Positions 25,584-34,043 of a DNA stretch of 64,000 nt are shown here, in pieces (position 1 is the stretch's first letter; every line of letters starts with the position of its first letter). The notes under the pieces were generated by a model. The model was given only the letters and a program-made list of their open reading frames with translations. It was not told the origin of the DNA and did no database searches. Source of the DNA: Bradyrhizobium sp. 195. Its GTDB lineage: Bacteria > Pseudomonadota > Alphaproteobacteria > Rhizobiales > Xanthobacteraceae. The DNA lies in assembly GCF_023101665.1 (NCBI RefSeq), contig NZ_CP082161.1, positions 7,006,001 to 7,070,000 on the forward strand, given 5' to 3'. A program made the position numbers and the translations under genes.

Positions 25584-26051
25584 TCAATTGTGGTCGGCGA
25601 TTGCCTCCATGACCGCCGTCCACGCCGCCGCCCCCGACGTCCCGGCGCGGTCGAACGCCTCGCGCAGGACCTTACGCTCGTGATCCGAGGCCCGCTGCTC
25701 GATGCGTCGCCCGGCTTCCGTCAGGCGCAGCAGCTTGGAGCGATGCTGCTCGGGCGAGCGCTTCGACGTCAGCAGCTTGCGCTCCAGCAGCAGGTTGAGC
25801 GGCCGGCTGAGGGCTTGCTTGGAAATGCCGAGAACCTCGAGCAGCGAGCCGATCGCGATATCGGGCCGGCGCGCCACCACGTAGAGGATGCGGTGGTGCG
25901 GACGCGACAGACCCTGCTTGGCAAGATATGCGTCGGCCTCCAGCGTCATGCCGCGCCAGCCGTAATACATGAGCTCGAGCGCCGCATCCAGATCGTGCAG
26001 CTTGTCGAGCGAGGCGCGATGAAGCCCGGCGGCTTGAGACGTCTTTGCCAT
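25584..26051 (-). CDS. MarR-family transcriptional regulator
   Basis: 155 residues. LSRPHHRILYVVARRPDIAI, GSLLEVLGISKQALSRPLNLLLERKLL and the wing SPEQHRSKLLRLTEAGRRIEQ are the typical MarR winged-helix dimer. The gene follows an acyl-CoA synthetase by nine bases in the same direction, so it probably responds to an aromatic acid or acyl-CoA handled by that enzyme, as many MarR proteins do. It may also control the SnoaL operon downstream. Confidence 0.9.
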   Translation of the reverse strand: MAKTSQAAGLHRASLDKLHDLDAALELMYYGWRGMTLEADAYLAKQGLSRPHHRILYVVARRPDIAIGSLLEVLGISKQALSRPLNLLLERKLLTSKRSPEQHRSKLLRLTEAGRRIEQRASDHERKVLREAFDRAGTSGAAAWTAVMEAIADHN

Positions 26052-26060
26052 CGTCGGACG

Positions 26061-27671
26061 TCAGCCCTTCGCCCGCAGCTCGCGCCGCAGCACCTTGCCC
26101 GTCGCCGTCATCGGCAGCGTTTCGGCGAACTCGACGAAGCGTGGATATTCGTGCGCCGCGAGCTGCACCTTGACGAATTCCTGGATCTCGCGCGCCAGTG
26201 CGTCGGTGCCGGTAAAGCCGGGGCGCAGTACGATCCAGGCCTTGATCGATTCGGTGCGGATCGGATCGGGAATGCCGACCACCGCGGCCATGGCCACCGA
26301 GGGATGCTTCATCAGCGTATGCTCGATCTCGGACGGGCCGACGCGATAGCCGGCGGTGGTGATGACGTCGTCCTCGCGGCTGACATACCAGAAATAGCCG
26401 TCCTCGTCCTGCACGCCGAGATCCCCGGTGAGCAGAAACTCGCCGGCATATTTCTTCGCCGTCGCCTCCGGATTGCGCCAATATTCGAGCATGGTGACGG
26501 GGCATGGCTGGCGTACGCCGATGATGCCGCGTTGCCCGCGCTTCTGCTCTTCGCCCTTGTCGTTGACGACGCGGACGTCGAAACCGGGCGTCGCCTTGCC
26601 CATCGCGCCGGGGCGGATCGGAAACAGGTTGGAGTTGCTGCCGATCACGAGATTGCACTCGGTCTGGCCGAACACCTCGTGCGCGTCGATGCCGAAGGTC
26701 TCGCGCACCCAGCCCAGCAATTCACCGCCGAGAGATTCGCCGCCGGTAAAGATACTGCGGAGCTTGACGCCCGGATGCTTCACGCTGGCCTGCCGCATCA
26801 GCTTCAGCGCCGTCGGCGGCAGGAAGACGTTGCGGACGCCGAGATCGGCCATCATCTGCATCGCCGCCTGCGGCTCGAATTTTCGCGCGCGGTGACCGAC
26901 CAGCGGGATGCCGTGGTACCAGAACGCGAGCAGCCCGTTGACGAGGCCGCCGATCCAGGCCCAATCCGCCGGCGTCCACATGAGATCGCCGGGGCGCGGC
27001 AGGAAGTTGTGGCACATCTCCACGTTCGGGAGATGGCCGAGCACGACGCGGTGCGCGTGAAGTGCGCCCTTCGGGTTGCCCGTCGTGCCCGAGGTGTAGA
27101 TGATCAGCGCGGGATCGTCGGCGGACGTGTCGACGGTCGCGAAGTCCTCGGACGCGGTTTCGATCGCCGACCAGAAAGGTTTTGCGCCGGCGTGGACGGC
27201 GCCGCTCGTGACATAGATGTCCTGCAAATAGGGCAGCCGATCGCGGATATTCGTGAGCTTCTCCCAGCCCACCTCGTCCGTGATGATGGCCCTTGCCTGC
27301 GAATTCGACAGGCGGAATTCCAGCGCGTCCTCGCCAAACAGCGCGAACAGCGGGATCGAGATCAGGCCTGCGCGGAACGCGGCCATATGGGCGATCGGCA
27401 ATTCCAGCGACTGCGACAGGAACACCGCGACGCGGTCGCCGCGCGAAAGCCCATCCGTCGTCAGCACATTGGCGAAGCGGCGCGACATCTCGGCGATCTC
27501 GTCGAAGGAGGTGCGGCTCGTTGCACCGTTCTCGTCGACATAGATCAGCGCGAGCCGGCCGGTACCGTCGGCATGGCGGTCGCAGCACGCCTCCGCCATG
27601 TTGAAGCGTGCCGGGATGTCCCAGCGGAAATTGCGATAGAGCTCGTCGTAGGTGGCGGCTTCGGTGAGCAT
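26061..27671 (-). CDS. AMP-forming acyl-CoA synthetase
   Basis: 536 residues of the acetyl/medium-chain acyl-CoA synthetase group. The AMP-binding P-loop IYTSGTTGNPKG is at about 191-202, the A5 motif EVFGQTECNLV near the middle, the hinge FLLTGDLGVQDEDGY, and the C-terminal catalytic Lys in TATGKVLRREL. It activates a carboxylic acid to its CoA thioester with ATP. The first residues MLTEAATYDELYRNFRWDIP fit family starts, so ATG 27671 was chosen. It forms an operon with the MarR gene downstream. The substrate (acetate, propionate, medium-chain or aromatic acid) cannot be fixed. Confidence 0.9.
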   Translation of the reverse strand: MLTEAATYDELYRNFRWDIPARFNMAEACCDRHADGTGRLALIYVDENGATSRTSFDEIAEMSRRFANVLTTDGLSRGDRVAVFLSQSLELPIAHMAAFRAGLISIPLFALFGEDALEFRLSNSQARAIITDEVGWEKLTNIRDRLPYLQDIYVTSGAVHAGAKPFWSAIETASEDFATVDTSADDPALIIYTSGTTGNPKGALHAHRVVLGHLPNVEMCHNFLPRPGDLMWTPADWAWIGGLVNGLLAFWYHGIPLVGHRARKFEPQAAMQMMADLGVRNVFLPPTALKLMRQASVKHPGVKLRSIFTGGESLGGELLGWVRETFGIDAHEVFGQTECNLVIGSNSNLFPIRPGAMGKATPGFDVRVVNDKGEEQKRGQRGIIGVRQPCPVTMLEYWRNPEATAKKYAGEFLLTGDLGVQDEDGYFWYVSREDDVITTAGYRVGPSEIEHTLMKHPSVAMAAVVGIPDPIRTESIKAWIVLRPGFTGTDALAREIQEFVKVQLAAHEYPRFVEFAETLPMTATGKVLRRELRAKG

Positions 27672-27802
27672 GGCTTGGATCGTTTCCGTACTCTCGACGT
27701 CGTGGCCGGACTTGTTCCGGCCATCCACGTTCTTCTTGCTTGGTCAGTCAGTTTAAGCTCGTGGATGCCCGGGACAAGCCCGGGCATGACAACCCAATGG
27801 AT

Positions 27803-27880
27803 GTCATTCCGGGGCGCCCAAAGGGCGAACCCGGAATCTCGAGATTCCGGGTTCGATGCTGCGCATCGCCCCGGAATGAC
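27803..27880. repeat. Palindromic repeat, GTCATTCCGGGGCGC family, copy 2
   Basis: GTCATTCCGGGGCGCCCAAA at the left, GATGCTGCGCATCGCCCCGG and AATGAC at the right, with a perfect central AATCTCGAGATT. A short CCCGGGCATGAC repeat precedes it at about 27765-27791. Confidence 0.75.
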
Positions 27881-27890
27881 GGCGTGAAAC

Positions 27891-29027
27891 TCACCGCACC
27901 GTCGCAAAGAACTTCCTGACATCGCGCACGAACAGCTCCGGCTGCTCGAACGCGGCGAAATGGCCGCCCTTCTCCATCTCGCTCCAATGCGTGATGTTGT
28001 GGAAGTTCGGCTCCATCCAGCGCCGCACCGGCGTGATGATCTCCTTGGGGAAGGCGGCAACGCCCGTCGGCACCTTGACCACCGGCGTGGTGCGGCGCTT
28101 GCCAAAGCTCTCCCAGTAGAGCCGCGCCGAGGAGGTCGCCGTCTCCGTCGCCCAGTAGAGCATGACGTTGTCGAGCAGCTCGTCGCGGGTGAAGATATTT
28201 TCGGGATGACCGTTGCAATCGGTCCAGGCCCAGAATTTTTCCAGGACCCAGGCCGCCTGCCCGCTCGGCGAATCCGTCAGGCCATAGCCGAGCGTCTGCG
28301 GCCGTGTCGATTGCTGCTTGGAGTAGCCGGAGTCGAGATCGACATAGTGCTTGAGGCCGGCCAGCGCGCGCTTCTCTTCCGCCGTCGGCTCGCCCTCGAC
28401 TTTCGGTGCGGCGTTGAAGGCGAGCGTGATGTGGATGCCGACACAGTGCTCCGGGTCCTGCGCGCCGAGCGAGGTCGTCACCGCCGAGCCCCAGTCGCCG
28501 CCTTGCGCGCCGTAACTGATATAGCCGAGCCGGTCCATCAGCTTGGTCCAGGTCGCGGCGATGCGGTCGACGCCCCAGCCGGTGGCCTTCGGCTTGGCGG
28601 AGAAGCCGAAGCCCGGCAGCGAGGGACAGACGACGTGAAACGCATCCGCGGCATTGCCGCCATGCGCGGCGGGATCGACCAGCGGCGCGATCACCTTCTG
28701 GAATTCGACGATCGAGCCGGGCCAGCCATGGGTGATGATCAGCGGCAGCGCGGACGGCTCTTTCGAACGGGCGTGAATGAAGTGGATGTCGAGCCCGTCG
28801 ATCTCGGTGGTGAACTGCTCGAAGCGGTTGAGTTTTGCTTCGCGCGCACGCCAGTCGTAGCCATCGGCCCAGTAGCTGCAGATCTCCTGGATCCACTTGA
28901 GCGGCGCGCCCTGGCTCCAGTCGTCGACCAGCTCCGCCTCCGGCCAGCGCGTGCGCGCCAGGCGCGATTTGAGGTCGGCGAGGATGTCGTCGCTGATGGC
29001 GATGCGGAACGGTTTGATGGCGGTCAT
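27891..29027 (-). CDS. Epoxide hydrolase, alpha/beta fold (EHN type)
   Basis: 378 residues. Residues 4-110 are the N-terminal EHN domain (DLKSRLARTRWPEAELVDDW). The alpha/beta hydrolase core has the oxyanion motif THGWPGS at 99-105, the nucleophile in QGGDWGSAV (Asp178), and the catalytic His in GGHFAAFEQPE (His356). Such enzymes open epoxides to diols, including juvenile-hormone-type or xenobiotic substrates. ATG 29027 is chosen because the upstream frame passes through a palindromic repeat. It stands alone. Confidence 0.9.
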   Translation of the reverse strand: MTAIKPFRIAISDDILADLKSRLARTRWPEAELVDDWSQGAPLKWIQEICSYWADGYDWRAREAKLNRFEQFTTEIDGLDIHFIHARSKEPSALPLIITHGWPGSIVEFQKVIAPLVDPAAHGGNAADAFHVVCPSLPGFGFSAKPKATGWGVDRIAATWTKLMDRLGYISYGAQGGDWGSAVTTSLGAQDPEHCVGIHITLAFNAAPKVEGEPTAEEKRALAGLKHYVDLDSGYSKQQSTRPQTLGYGLTDSPSGQAAWVLEKFWAWTDCNGHPENIFTRDELLDNVMLYWATETATSSARLYWESFGKRRTTPVVKVPTGVAAFPKEIITPVRRWMEPNFHNITHWSEMEKGGHFAAFEQPELFVRDVRKFFATVR

Positions 29028-29091
29028 CGGTTGGCTCCCGATCGTTTCTGTCGGGAAAGAGTAGACCGGATCGTAGACGCGACAAAGGTGC

Positions 29092-29238
29092 ACCTTCTCC
29101 CCTTGTGGGAGAAGGTGGCGCGAAGCGCCGGATGAGGGGTTGTTTCCGCGAACTCGTATGGTGAGAGCGGCGCACGTGGAGAGAGACCCCTCACCCGCCT
29201 CGCTTCGCGAGGCACCCTCTCCCACAGGGGGAGAGGGG
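29092..29238. repeat. Palindromic repeat, CTTCTCCCCTTGTGGGAGAAGG family
   Basis: TTCTCCCCTTGTGGGAGAAG at the left and CTCTCCCACAGGGGGAGAGG at the right, with internal GGATGAGGGG / CCCCTCACCC. Related to 54497-54650 and 58268-58423. Confidence 0.7.
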
Positions 29239-29247
29239 AAGAGTGCG

Positions 29248-29703
29248 CTAGCCCGACAGTGCGGCCTTCACGAGACCGCTGGCCTTACCGAAATCCATCT
29301 GGCCCGCGTACTTCGCGCGCAGCACCGCGATCACCTTGCCCATGTCCTTCATGCCGGCCGCGCCGGTCTCGCCGATCGCGTCCGCGATCGCCTTCTTGAC
29401 CTCGTCGTCGGCCATCTGCTTCGGCAGATAAGCCGAGATCACCGCGATCTCCTCGCGCTCCTGGGCCGCGAGCTCGGCGCGGCCGCCTTTTTCGTAGAGC
29501 TCGACCGACTCCTGGCGCTGCTTGATCATCTTTTGAAAGACGCCGAGCAGATCGGCGTCCGACAGCGGCGGCTTGCCGTTGCCGCGGGCGTCGATGTCGG
29601 CGTTCTTGATGGTCGAGTTGACCATGCGCAGCGTGGACAGCTTGCGCTCGTCCTTGGCCTTCATGGCCTCCTTGACCGCATTGTTGATGTCGTCGCGCAG
29701 CAT
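29248..29703 (-). CDS. GatB/YqeY-domain protein
   Basis: 151 residues with the complete YqeY fold: LRDDINNAVKEAMKAKDERK, LSTLRMVNSTIKNADIDARG, a two-helix middle with QKMIKQRQESVELYEKGGRAEL, and the C-terminal tRNA-binding-like domain KDMGKVIAVLRAKYAGQMDF. It resembles the tail of GatB, so a role around tRNA-dependent amidation has been proposed but not shown. It often neighbours dnaG, rpoD or carA in alphaproteobacteria; carA is close by here on the other strand. Confidence 0.92.
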   Translation of the reverse strand: MLRDDINNAVKEAMKAKDERKLSTLRMVNSTIKNADIDARGNGKPPLSDADLLGVFQKMIKQRQESVELYEKGGRAELAAQEREEIAVISAYLPKQMADDEVKKAIADAIGETGAAGMKDMGKVIAVLRAKYAGQMDFGKASGLVKAALSG

Positions 29704-29736
29704 GACCGTGATCCCTTCGAATATCCGACGCCTGAT

Positions 29737-30465
29737 CTAGGCCGTTCGCGCCCCCGAGACAACCTCGGTTCCGAGCCATTCCGACAGCGCCCGTGTCGTC
29801 GCTTCCGGCTGCTCGGCTTGCGGCAGGTGGCCGCAGCGCTCGAGGATCACGAACCGTGCGCCGGCGATGGCCTCGGCCATCTCCTTCGAGAACGCATTCG
29901 GAATGGTGTTGTCGGCATCGCCCGTCAGCACCAATGTCGGGCACCTGATGGCCGAAAGCGTCGGCCGAGAATCCACCCGTGCGATGATTGCGGTCTGCTG
30001 CCGCAGATAGCCCTCGATGCCGACATCCTCATCCTGCGCATGCACGAGCTTGAGAATTTCGGCATCATCGCGCCGCGACGGATGCACGAGCTCCGGAAAA
30101 CTCTCCTCGCGGACGGCGCGAAGCTTGCCGCGCTTCGCGCGCTCCATCAGGCCGCGGCGGCGCGCGGTCGCCTCCGGCGTATCGGGCCGGGCCTGGGTGT
30201 TGATCAGCGCGAGCCTGGCCACCCGCTCGGGTGCCTGGCGCATGATCTCGAGCGCGATGTAGCCGCCCATGGAATGGCCGGCGAGCGCGAAGCGCGGCGG
30301 CGCCTCGGCCAGCACCCGGGCGGCGATCGCCGCCATGCTGTCGTCGCGGATATGGTTGGCAATCATCACCGGGGCGAACCGCCATAGCTCCGGGATCACA
30401 GGGACATAGATCCGGGCCGAGGAGGCCAGCCCCGGAACCAGCAGCAGCGGGGTGGTCTGGTCCAT
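29737..30465 (-). CDS. Alpha/beta hydrolase
   Basis: 242 residues. LLLVPGLASSARIYVPVIPE is the first strand and oxyanion region, LAGHSMGGYIALEIM contains the nucleophile Ser, LVLTGDADNTIPN the acidic residue and ERCGHLPQAEQPE the His. The overall pattern is close to the BioH/3-oxoadipate enol-lactonase group, but the substrate is unknown. ATG 30465 is preferred because the family begins near TTPLLLVPG. It lies 33 bases upstream of the YqeY gene on the same strand, so cotranscription is likely. Confidence 0.87.
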   Translation of the reverse strand: MDQTTPLLLVPGLASSARIYVPVIPELWRFAPVMIANHIRDDSMAAIAARVLAEAPPRFALAGHSMGGYIALEIMRQAPERVARLALINTQARPDTPEATARRRGLMERAKRGKLRAVREESFPELVHPSRRDDAEILKLVHAQDEDVGIEGYLRQQTAIIARVDSRPTLSAIRCPTLVLTGDADNTIPNAFSKEMAEAIAGARFVILERCGHLPQAEQPEATTRALSEWLGTEVVSGARTA

Positions 30466-30574
30466 TATTGCCTCGCAAGCCCAGGAAATTGCCGGAAATT
30501 GTGCGGCCGAGCTTAAGTGCCGAAGACGGGCTGTCAAATATGCAAAAACGCATGTGAATCGAGCCTCTCCCGCT

Positions 30575-30603
30575 TTGACGGCGGCGCTCGCGGAGACTAT
30601 GAA
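30575..30603 (+). promoter_or_regulatory. carA promoter
   Basis: TTGACG (30575-30580), 17-base spacer, TATGAA (30598-30603). The carA ATG is at 30612, so the transcript should begin within a few bases of the start codon. Confidence 0.6.
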
Positions 30604-30611
30604 ACGCGCTC

Positions 30612-31802
30612 ATGACACAACATGACAACGATCCTGCTTGGCCGGACCACAAACCGACCGCGCTCCTCGTGCTTGCCGACGGCACGGTGCTCGAAGGCTT
30701 TGGTCTCGGCGCCGAAGGCCACGCCGTCGGCGAGGTCTGCTTCAACACCGCGATGACCGGCTATGAGGAGATCCTCACCGATCCCTCCTATGCCGGCCAG
30801 CTCATCACCTTCACCTTCCCGCATATCGGCAATGTCGGCACCAACGAGGACGACATCGAGACGGTGAACATGGCCGCGACGCCGGGTGCGCGCGGCGTGA
30901 TCCTGCGCACCGCGATCACCGATCCCTCGAACTACCGCGCCACCAAGCATCTCGACCAGTGGCTGAAGGCGCGCGGCATCATCGGCCTCTCCGGCATCGA
31001 CACCCGTGCCCTGACCGCGTTGATCCGCAGCAAGGGCATGCCCAATGCCGTGATCGCGCATTCCAAGACCGGCGAGTTCGACCTTCACGGCCTGAAGGAA
31101 GAAGCGCGCGAATGGCCGGGCCTCGAGGGCATGGACCTCGTGCCGATGGTCACCTCGGGCCAGCGCTTCACCTGGGACGAGACGCCCTGGCTGTGGGACA
31201 AGGGCTTTGGCCGTCAGGACAAGCCGGAATTCAACGTCGTCGCCATCGACTACGGCATCAAGCGCAACATTTTGCGCCTGCTCGCCGGCGTCGGCTGCAA
31301 GGTGACGGTGGTACCGGCGACGACCTCGTCCGAAGACATTTTGGCGATGAAGCCGGACGGCGTGTTCCTGTCGAACGGTCCGGGTGATCCGGCTGCGACC
31401 GGAAAATATGCCGTGCCTGTGATCCGGGACGTGATCAAGTCGGGCACGCCGACCTTCGGCATCTGTCTCGGCCACCAGATGCTTGGCCTTGCCGTCGGCG
31501 CCAGGACCAAGAAGATGCATCAGGGCCATCACGGCGCCAATCATCCCGTCAAGGACGAGACCACCGGCAAGGTCGAGATCACCTCGATGAATCACGGCTT
31601 TGCGGTGGACGAGACCACGTTGCCGAAGGGCGCGACGCAGACCCACATCTCGCTGTTCGACGGCTCCAATTGCGGCATCCAGCTCGACGGCAAGCCGGTG
31701 TTCTCGGTGCAGTACCACCCCGAGGCCTCACCTGGCCCGCGCGACTCGCACTATCTGTTCCAGCGCTTCGCCGATCTGATGCGGCAGAAGAAGAGCGCGT
31801 AA
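30612..31802 (+). CDS. carA: Carbamoyl-phosphate synthase small subunit
   Basis: 396 residues; releases ammonia from glutamine and passes it to CarB for carbamoyl phosphate, the start of pyrimidine and arginine synthesis. The N-terminal half (LVLADGTVLEGFGLGAEGHA, EVCFNTAMTGYEEILTDPSY) is the CarA-specific domain. The class I amidotransferase domain has Cys285 in FGICLGHQM, and His369/Glu371 in QYHPEASPGPRDS. carB lies 2.6 kb downstream, separated by other genes and a tRNA-like gene, so the two subunits are transcribed separately. Confidence 0.97.
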   Translation: MTQHDNDPAWPDHKPTALLVLADGTVLEGFGLGAEGHAVGEVCFNTAMTGYEEILTDPSYAGQLITFTFPHIGNVGTNEDDIETVNMAATPGARGVILRTAITDPSNYRATKHLDQWLKARGIIGLSGIDTRALTALIRSKGMPNAVIAHSKTGEFDLHGLKEEAREWPGLEGMDLVPMVTSGQRFTWDETPWLWDKGFGRQDKPEFNVVAIDYGIKRNILRLLAGVGCKVTVVPATTSSEDILAMKPDGVFLSNGPGDPAATGKYAVPVIRDVIKSGTPTFGICLGHQMLGLAVGARTKKMHQGHHGANHPVKDETTGKVEITSMNHGFAVDETTLPKGATQTHISLFDGSNCGIQLDGKPVFSVQYHPEASPGPRDSHYLFQRFADLMRQKKSA

Positions 31803-31810
31803 GACACGGG

Positions 31811-31944
31811 CTCTCGTGCCCGGGATGCAGCGCGCGCGCTTCGCGGCGTGCGTGATGCGCTGCTGACGGGCCTACGCTTGCGGCTCTCCGGGCCCCGGCT
31901 CTGCGCGGCAGCGTTGCACGCTGCAGCGCGTCCGGGACACGAGA
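31811..31944. repeat. Palindromic repeat after carA
   Basis: CTCTCGTGCCCGGGATGCAG at the left is inverted at the right as CTGCAGCGCGTCCGGGACAC and GAGA. It starts within ten bases of the carA stop. Confidence 0.65.
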
Positions 31945-32011
31945 CCTGTCGAGGAACACCTCCACCGGATAGGATGTTGTCCCGATGCCCTTGTGCAGCC
32001 GGAGCCCCATC

Positions 32012-32533
32012 ATGTCCGTCGTCCGCGACCATGCCGAGCCGCTCGCCATCGTGTTCGAGGATGACGGGCTGGTACCGAACAACATCCGTCCGTTCCTGGT
32101 CTACCAGGGCGCAGTGACACTCGATCCGAAGCAGCCGGAAGCGACCATCGAAAATCTGTTCGAAGCGAACGGCTGGGGCGGCACGTGGCGCAACGGCGTG
32201 TTCGACTATCTGCACTATCACGCGACGGTGCATGAGGTGCTTGGCGTCGCGCGCGGGAGCGCACGGGTTCGCTTCGGCGGCGATCACGGCCAGGAGCTCC
32301 AGATCAAGGCCGGCGACGTCGCGATCCTGCCCGCCGGCACCGGGCATCAATGCATCCAGGCGAGCGACGATTTCTGCGTGATCGGGGCCTATCCGCCCGG
32401 CGCGAAGATGGAGATCACAAGGGCGACGCCGGACAACCACGCCAAGGCGCTGAAGACGATTCCGCAAGTGGCGCTGCCGCCCGCCGATCCGGTGACGGGG
32501 AAGGACGGGGCGATGATGAGGCTCTGGCGGTAG
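32012..32533 (+). CDS. YjlB-like cupin protein
   Basis: 173 residues. FEDDGLVPNNIRPFLVYQGA and FEANGWGGTWRNGVFDYLHYH open a cupin barrel; HYHATVHEVLGV supplies the first metal-binding His/His/Glu and ILPAGTGHQCIQ the second His. The whole layout follows Bacillus YjlB and relatives, whose activity is unknown. ATG 32012 is preceded by CCGGAGCC. It is flanked by palindromic repeats and has no operon partners. Confidence 0.83.
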   Translation: MSVVRDHAEPLAIVFEDDGLVPNNIRPFLVYQGAVTLDPKQPEATIENLFEANGWGGTWRNGVFDYLHYHATVHEVLGVARGSARVRFGGDHGQELQIKAGDVAILPAGTGHQCIQASDDFCVIGAYPPGAKMEITRATPDNHAKALKTIPQVALPPADPVTGKDGAMMRLWR

Positions 32534-32547
32534 ACAAGAGCGGTGCC

Positions 32548-32635
32548 GTAGGGTGGGTTAGCCGAAGGCGTAACCCACCTCTTTGTTTTCCGCGGATGCA
32601 GAATTGGTGGGTTACGCTGCGCTAAACCACCCTAC
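32548..32635. repeat. Palindromic repeat, GTAGGGTGGGTTAGC family
   Basis: GTAGGGTGGGTTAGCCGAAG and GTAACCCACC at the left; GGTGGGTTACGCTGCGCTAA and CCACCCTAC at the right. It lies between convergent cupin and dps genes. Confidence 0.75.
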
Positions 32636-32648
32636 GCAGTTGCGCCTC

Positions 32649-33173
32649 TTACGCCTCGTTGCCGCCTTCCTGGCGGGTGGCTTCGAACAGGAACCAGGTG
32701 CGGCGCTCGGTCTCGTCGATGAAGACTTCGAGGATGCTGGCGCTGGCGACATCGCCGGCGTCGTCACAGACCTCGTGCGCCTTGCGCATCGCAGCGGCGA
32801 CGTGCTTGTTGTCCTGCATCAGCTCGCGCAACATCTCGCGCGGCGGGACGTAGTCCTCGTTGTTATCCTTGATGGTCTGGAGCTTTGCGACCTGGCCGAT
32901 CGACTTCAGCGTGGTGCCGCCGATCTTGCGGACGCGCTCGGCAAGCTGGTCGGTGGTGGCGAAGATCTGGTCCGACTGCTCGTCGAGCAGCAGATGGTAG
33001 TCCCGGAAGTGCCGCCCGCTGATGTGCCAGTGGAAATTCTTGGTCTTCAGATACAGCGCGAAGGCGTCGGCCAGAAGCACGTTGAGCGCCTCCGAGACCT
33101 TCTTGACCCCGTCGGGAGACAGATCGGTGGGGGTATCGAGATCGGGGGAGACCTTGTTGTTGGTTTTGCTCAC
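32649..33173 (-). CDS. dps: Dps-family DNA-protection ferritin
   Basis: 174 residues starting from a GTG with AGGAAGG six bases upstream. NVLLADAFALYLKTKNFHWH and ISGRHFRDYHLLLDEQSDQI carry the inter-subunit ferroxidase His and Asp/Glu residues of Dps. These 12-subunit proteins store iron and shield DNA from peroxide in starvation. The upstream EcfG-type promoter (33226-33251) puts it under general-stress control. The N-terminus has no obvious Lys-rich DNA-binding tail. Confidence 0.88.
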   Translation of the reverse strand: MSKTNNKVSPDLDTPTDLSPDGVKKVSEALNVLLADAFALYLKTKNFHWHISGRHFRDYHLLLDEQSDQIFATTDQLAERVRKIGGTTLKSIGQVAKLQTIKDNNEDYVPPREMLRELMQDNKHVAAAMRKAHEVCDDAGDVASASILEVFIDETERRTWFLFEATRQEGGNEA

Positions 33174-33225
33174 GGGAGACCTTCCTGTTAGGACGCGGAC
33201 ATTGACGGCGCTCCGTCGCACCCCT

Positions 33226-33251
33226 AACGCAAGGCGGACAGCGCTGGTTCC
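33226..33251 (-). promoter_or_regulatory. EcfG-type general-stress promoter of dps
   Basis: On the minus strand, GGAAC (33251-33247), 17 bases, CGTT (33229-33226). This matches the alphaproteobacterial sigma-EcfG consensus GGAAC-N16-18-CGTT exactly. The dps GTG lies 53 bases downstream. Confidence 0.75.
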
Positions 33252-33287
33252 TTTAGCGGAACCGTTTGGCCGGGACCCTCGAATACC

Positions 33288-33989
33288 ATGGACGATTGGA
33301 TCGATTATTACGACTCCACGCATACGATCTATGTCAGCAAGCTGCATCGCGACTTGCACTTCCAGATCATCGCGCGGGACATCGTCGGCTACATCTCCTC
33401 GCCGGACGCAACGGTGCTGGACTATGCCTGCGGCGAGGCGCTATCGGCGAGCCAGGTGGCCGCTAGTTGCGGCAAGCTGATCCTTGCCGAGCCTGCACCC
33501 GGCGTGCGCGGCCGGCTGATCGCGCGGTTTGCTCCGAACACCAAGATCCGCGTCCGCTCGCTCGACGACGTCCGCAACATGCAGGACCAGTCGATCGACC
33601 TCGTGGTGATGAACTCGGTCGCGCAATACATGGCGCCGGACGAGCTCGATGCCGCGCTCCTCAACATCCACCGCATCCTGAAGCCCTCCGGCAAGTTGGT
33701 GCTGGGAGACATCCTCCAGCCCAATGTCGGCATGTTCAGGGACGTCATGGCGCTGCTCGGCTTCGGCCTGCGCCACGGCTTCCTGAAGGACGCGCTGATC
33801 GGGCTGATCAGCACCGCGCTGTCGGATTACCGTCACCTGCGCACGCGCATCGGACTGCAGCGTTACAGCGAGGACGAGATCACCGCCAAGCTGAGGGCGG
33901 CCGGGTTCGCGGTCCAGCGCGCCCACACCAATATCGGCCACAATCGCTGGCGCATGACCTTCGTCGCGCGGCCGCCTCTGGTTCGTTAA
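33288..33989 (+). CDS. Class I SAM-dependent methyltransferase
   Basis: 233 residues. ATVLDYACGEALSASQVAAS is the SAM-binding motif I (DYACGEA), SIDLVVMNSVAQYM motif IV and HRILKPSGKLVLGDI motif V/VI. LRTRIGLQRYSEDEITAKLRAAGF is the usual C-terminal helix-strand pair. The acceptor is unknown. It is divergent from dps and followed by the tRNA-Cys-like gene. Confidence 0.87.
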   Translation: MDDWIDYYDSTHTIYVSKLHRDLHFQIIARDIVGYISSPDATVLDYACGEALSASQVAASCGKLILAEPAPGVRGRLIARFAPNTKIRVRSLDDVRNMQDQSIDLVVMNSVAQYMAPDELDAALLNIHRILKPSGKLVLGDILQPNVGMFRDVMALLGFGLRHGFLKDALIGLISTALSDYRHLRTRIGLQRYSEDEITAKLRAAGFAVQRAHTNIGHNRWRMTFVARPPLVR

Positions 33990-34043
33990 GCATAACAATT
34001 AGCCGTTGTAGCTTGCCGCACTGCAATCGGTCATGATCGCCGC

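Noticed and set aside
29092..29238. Repeated palindromes considered as a CRISPR array
   Set aside because: The units are dispersed singly, 80-275 bases long and of several families; no regularly spaced short repeats and no cas genes occur.
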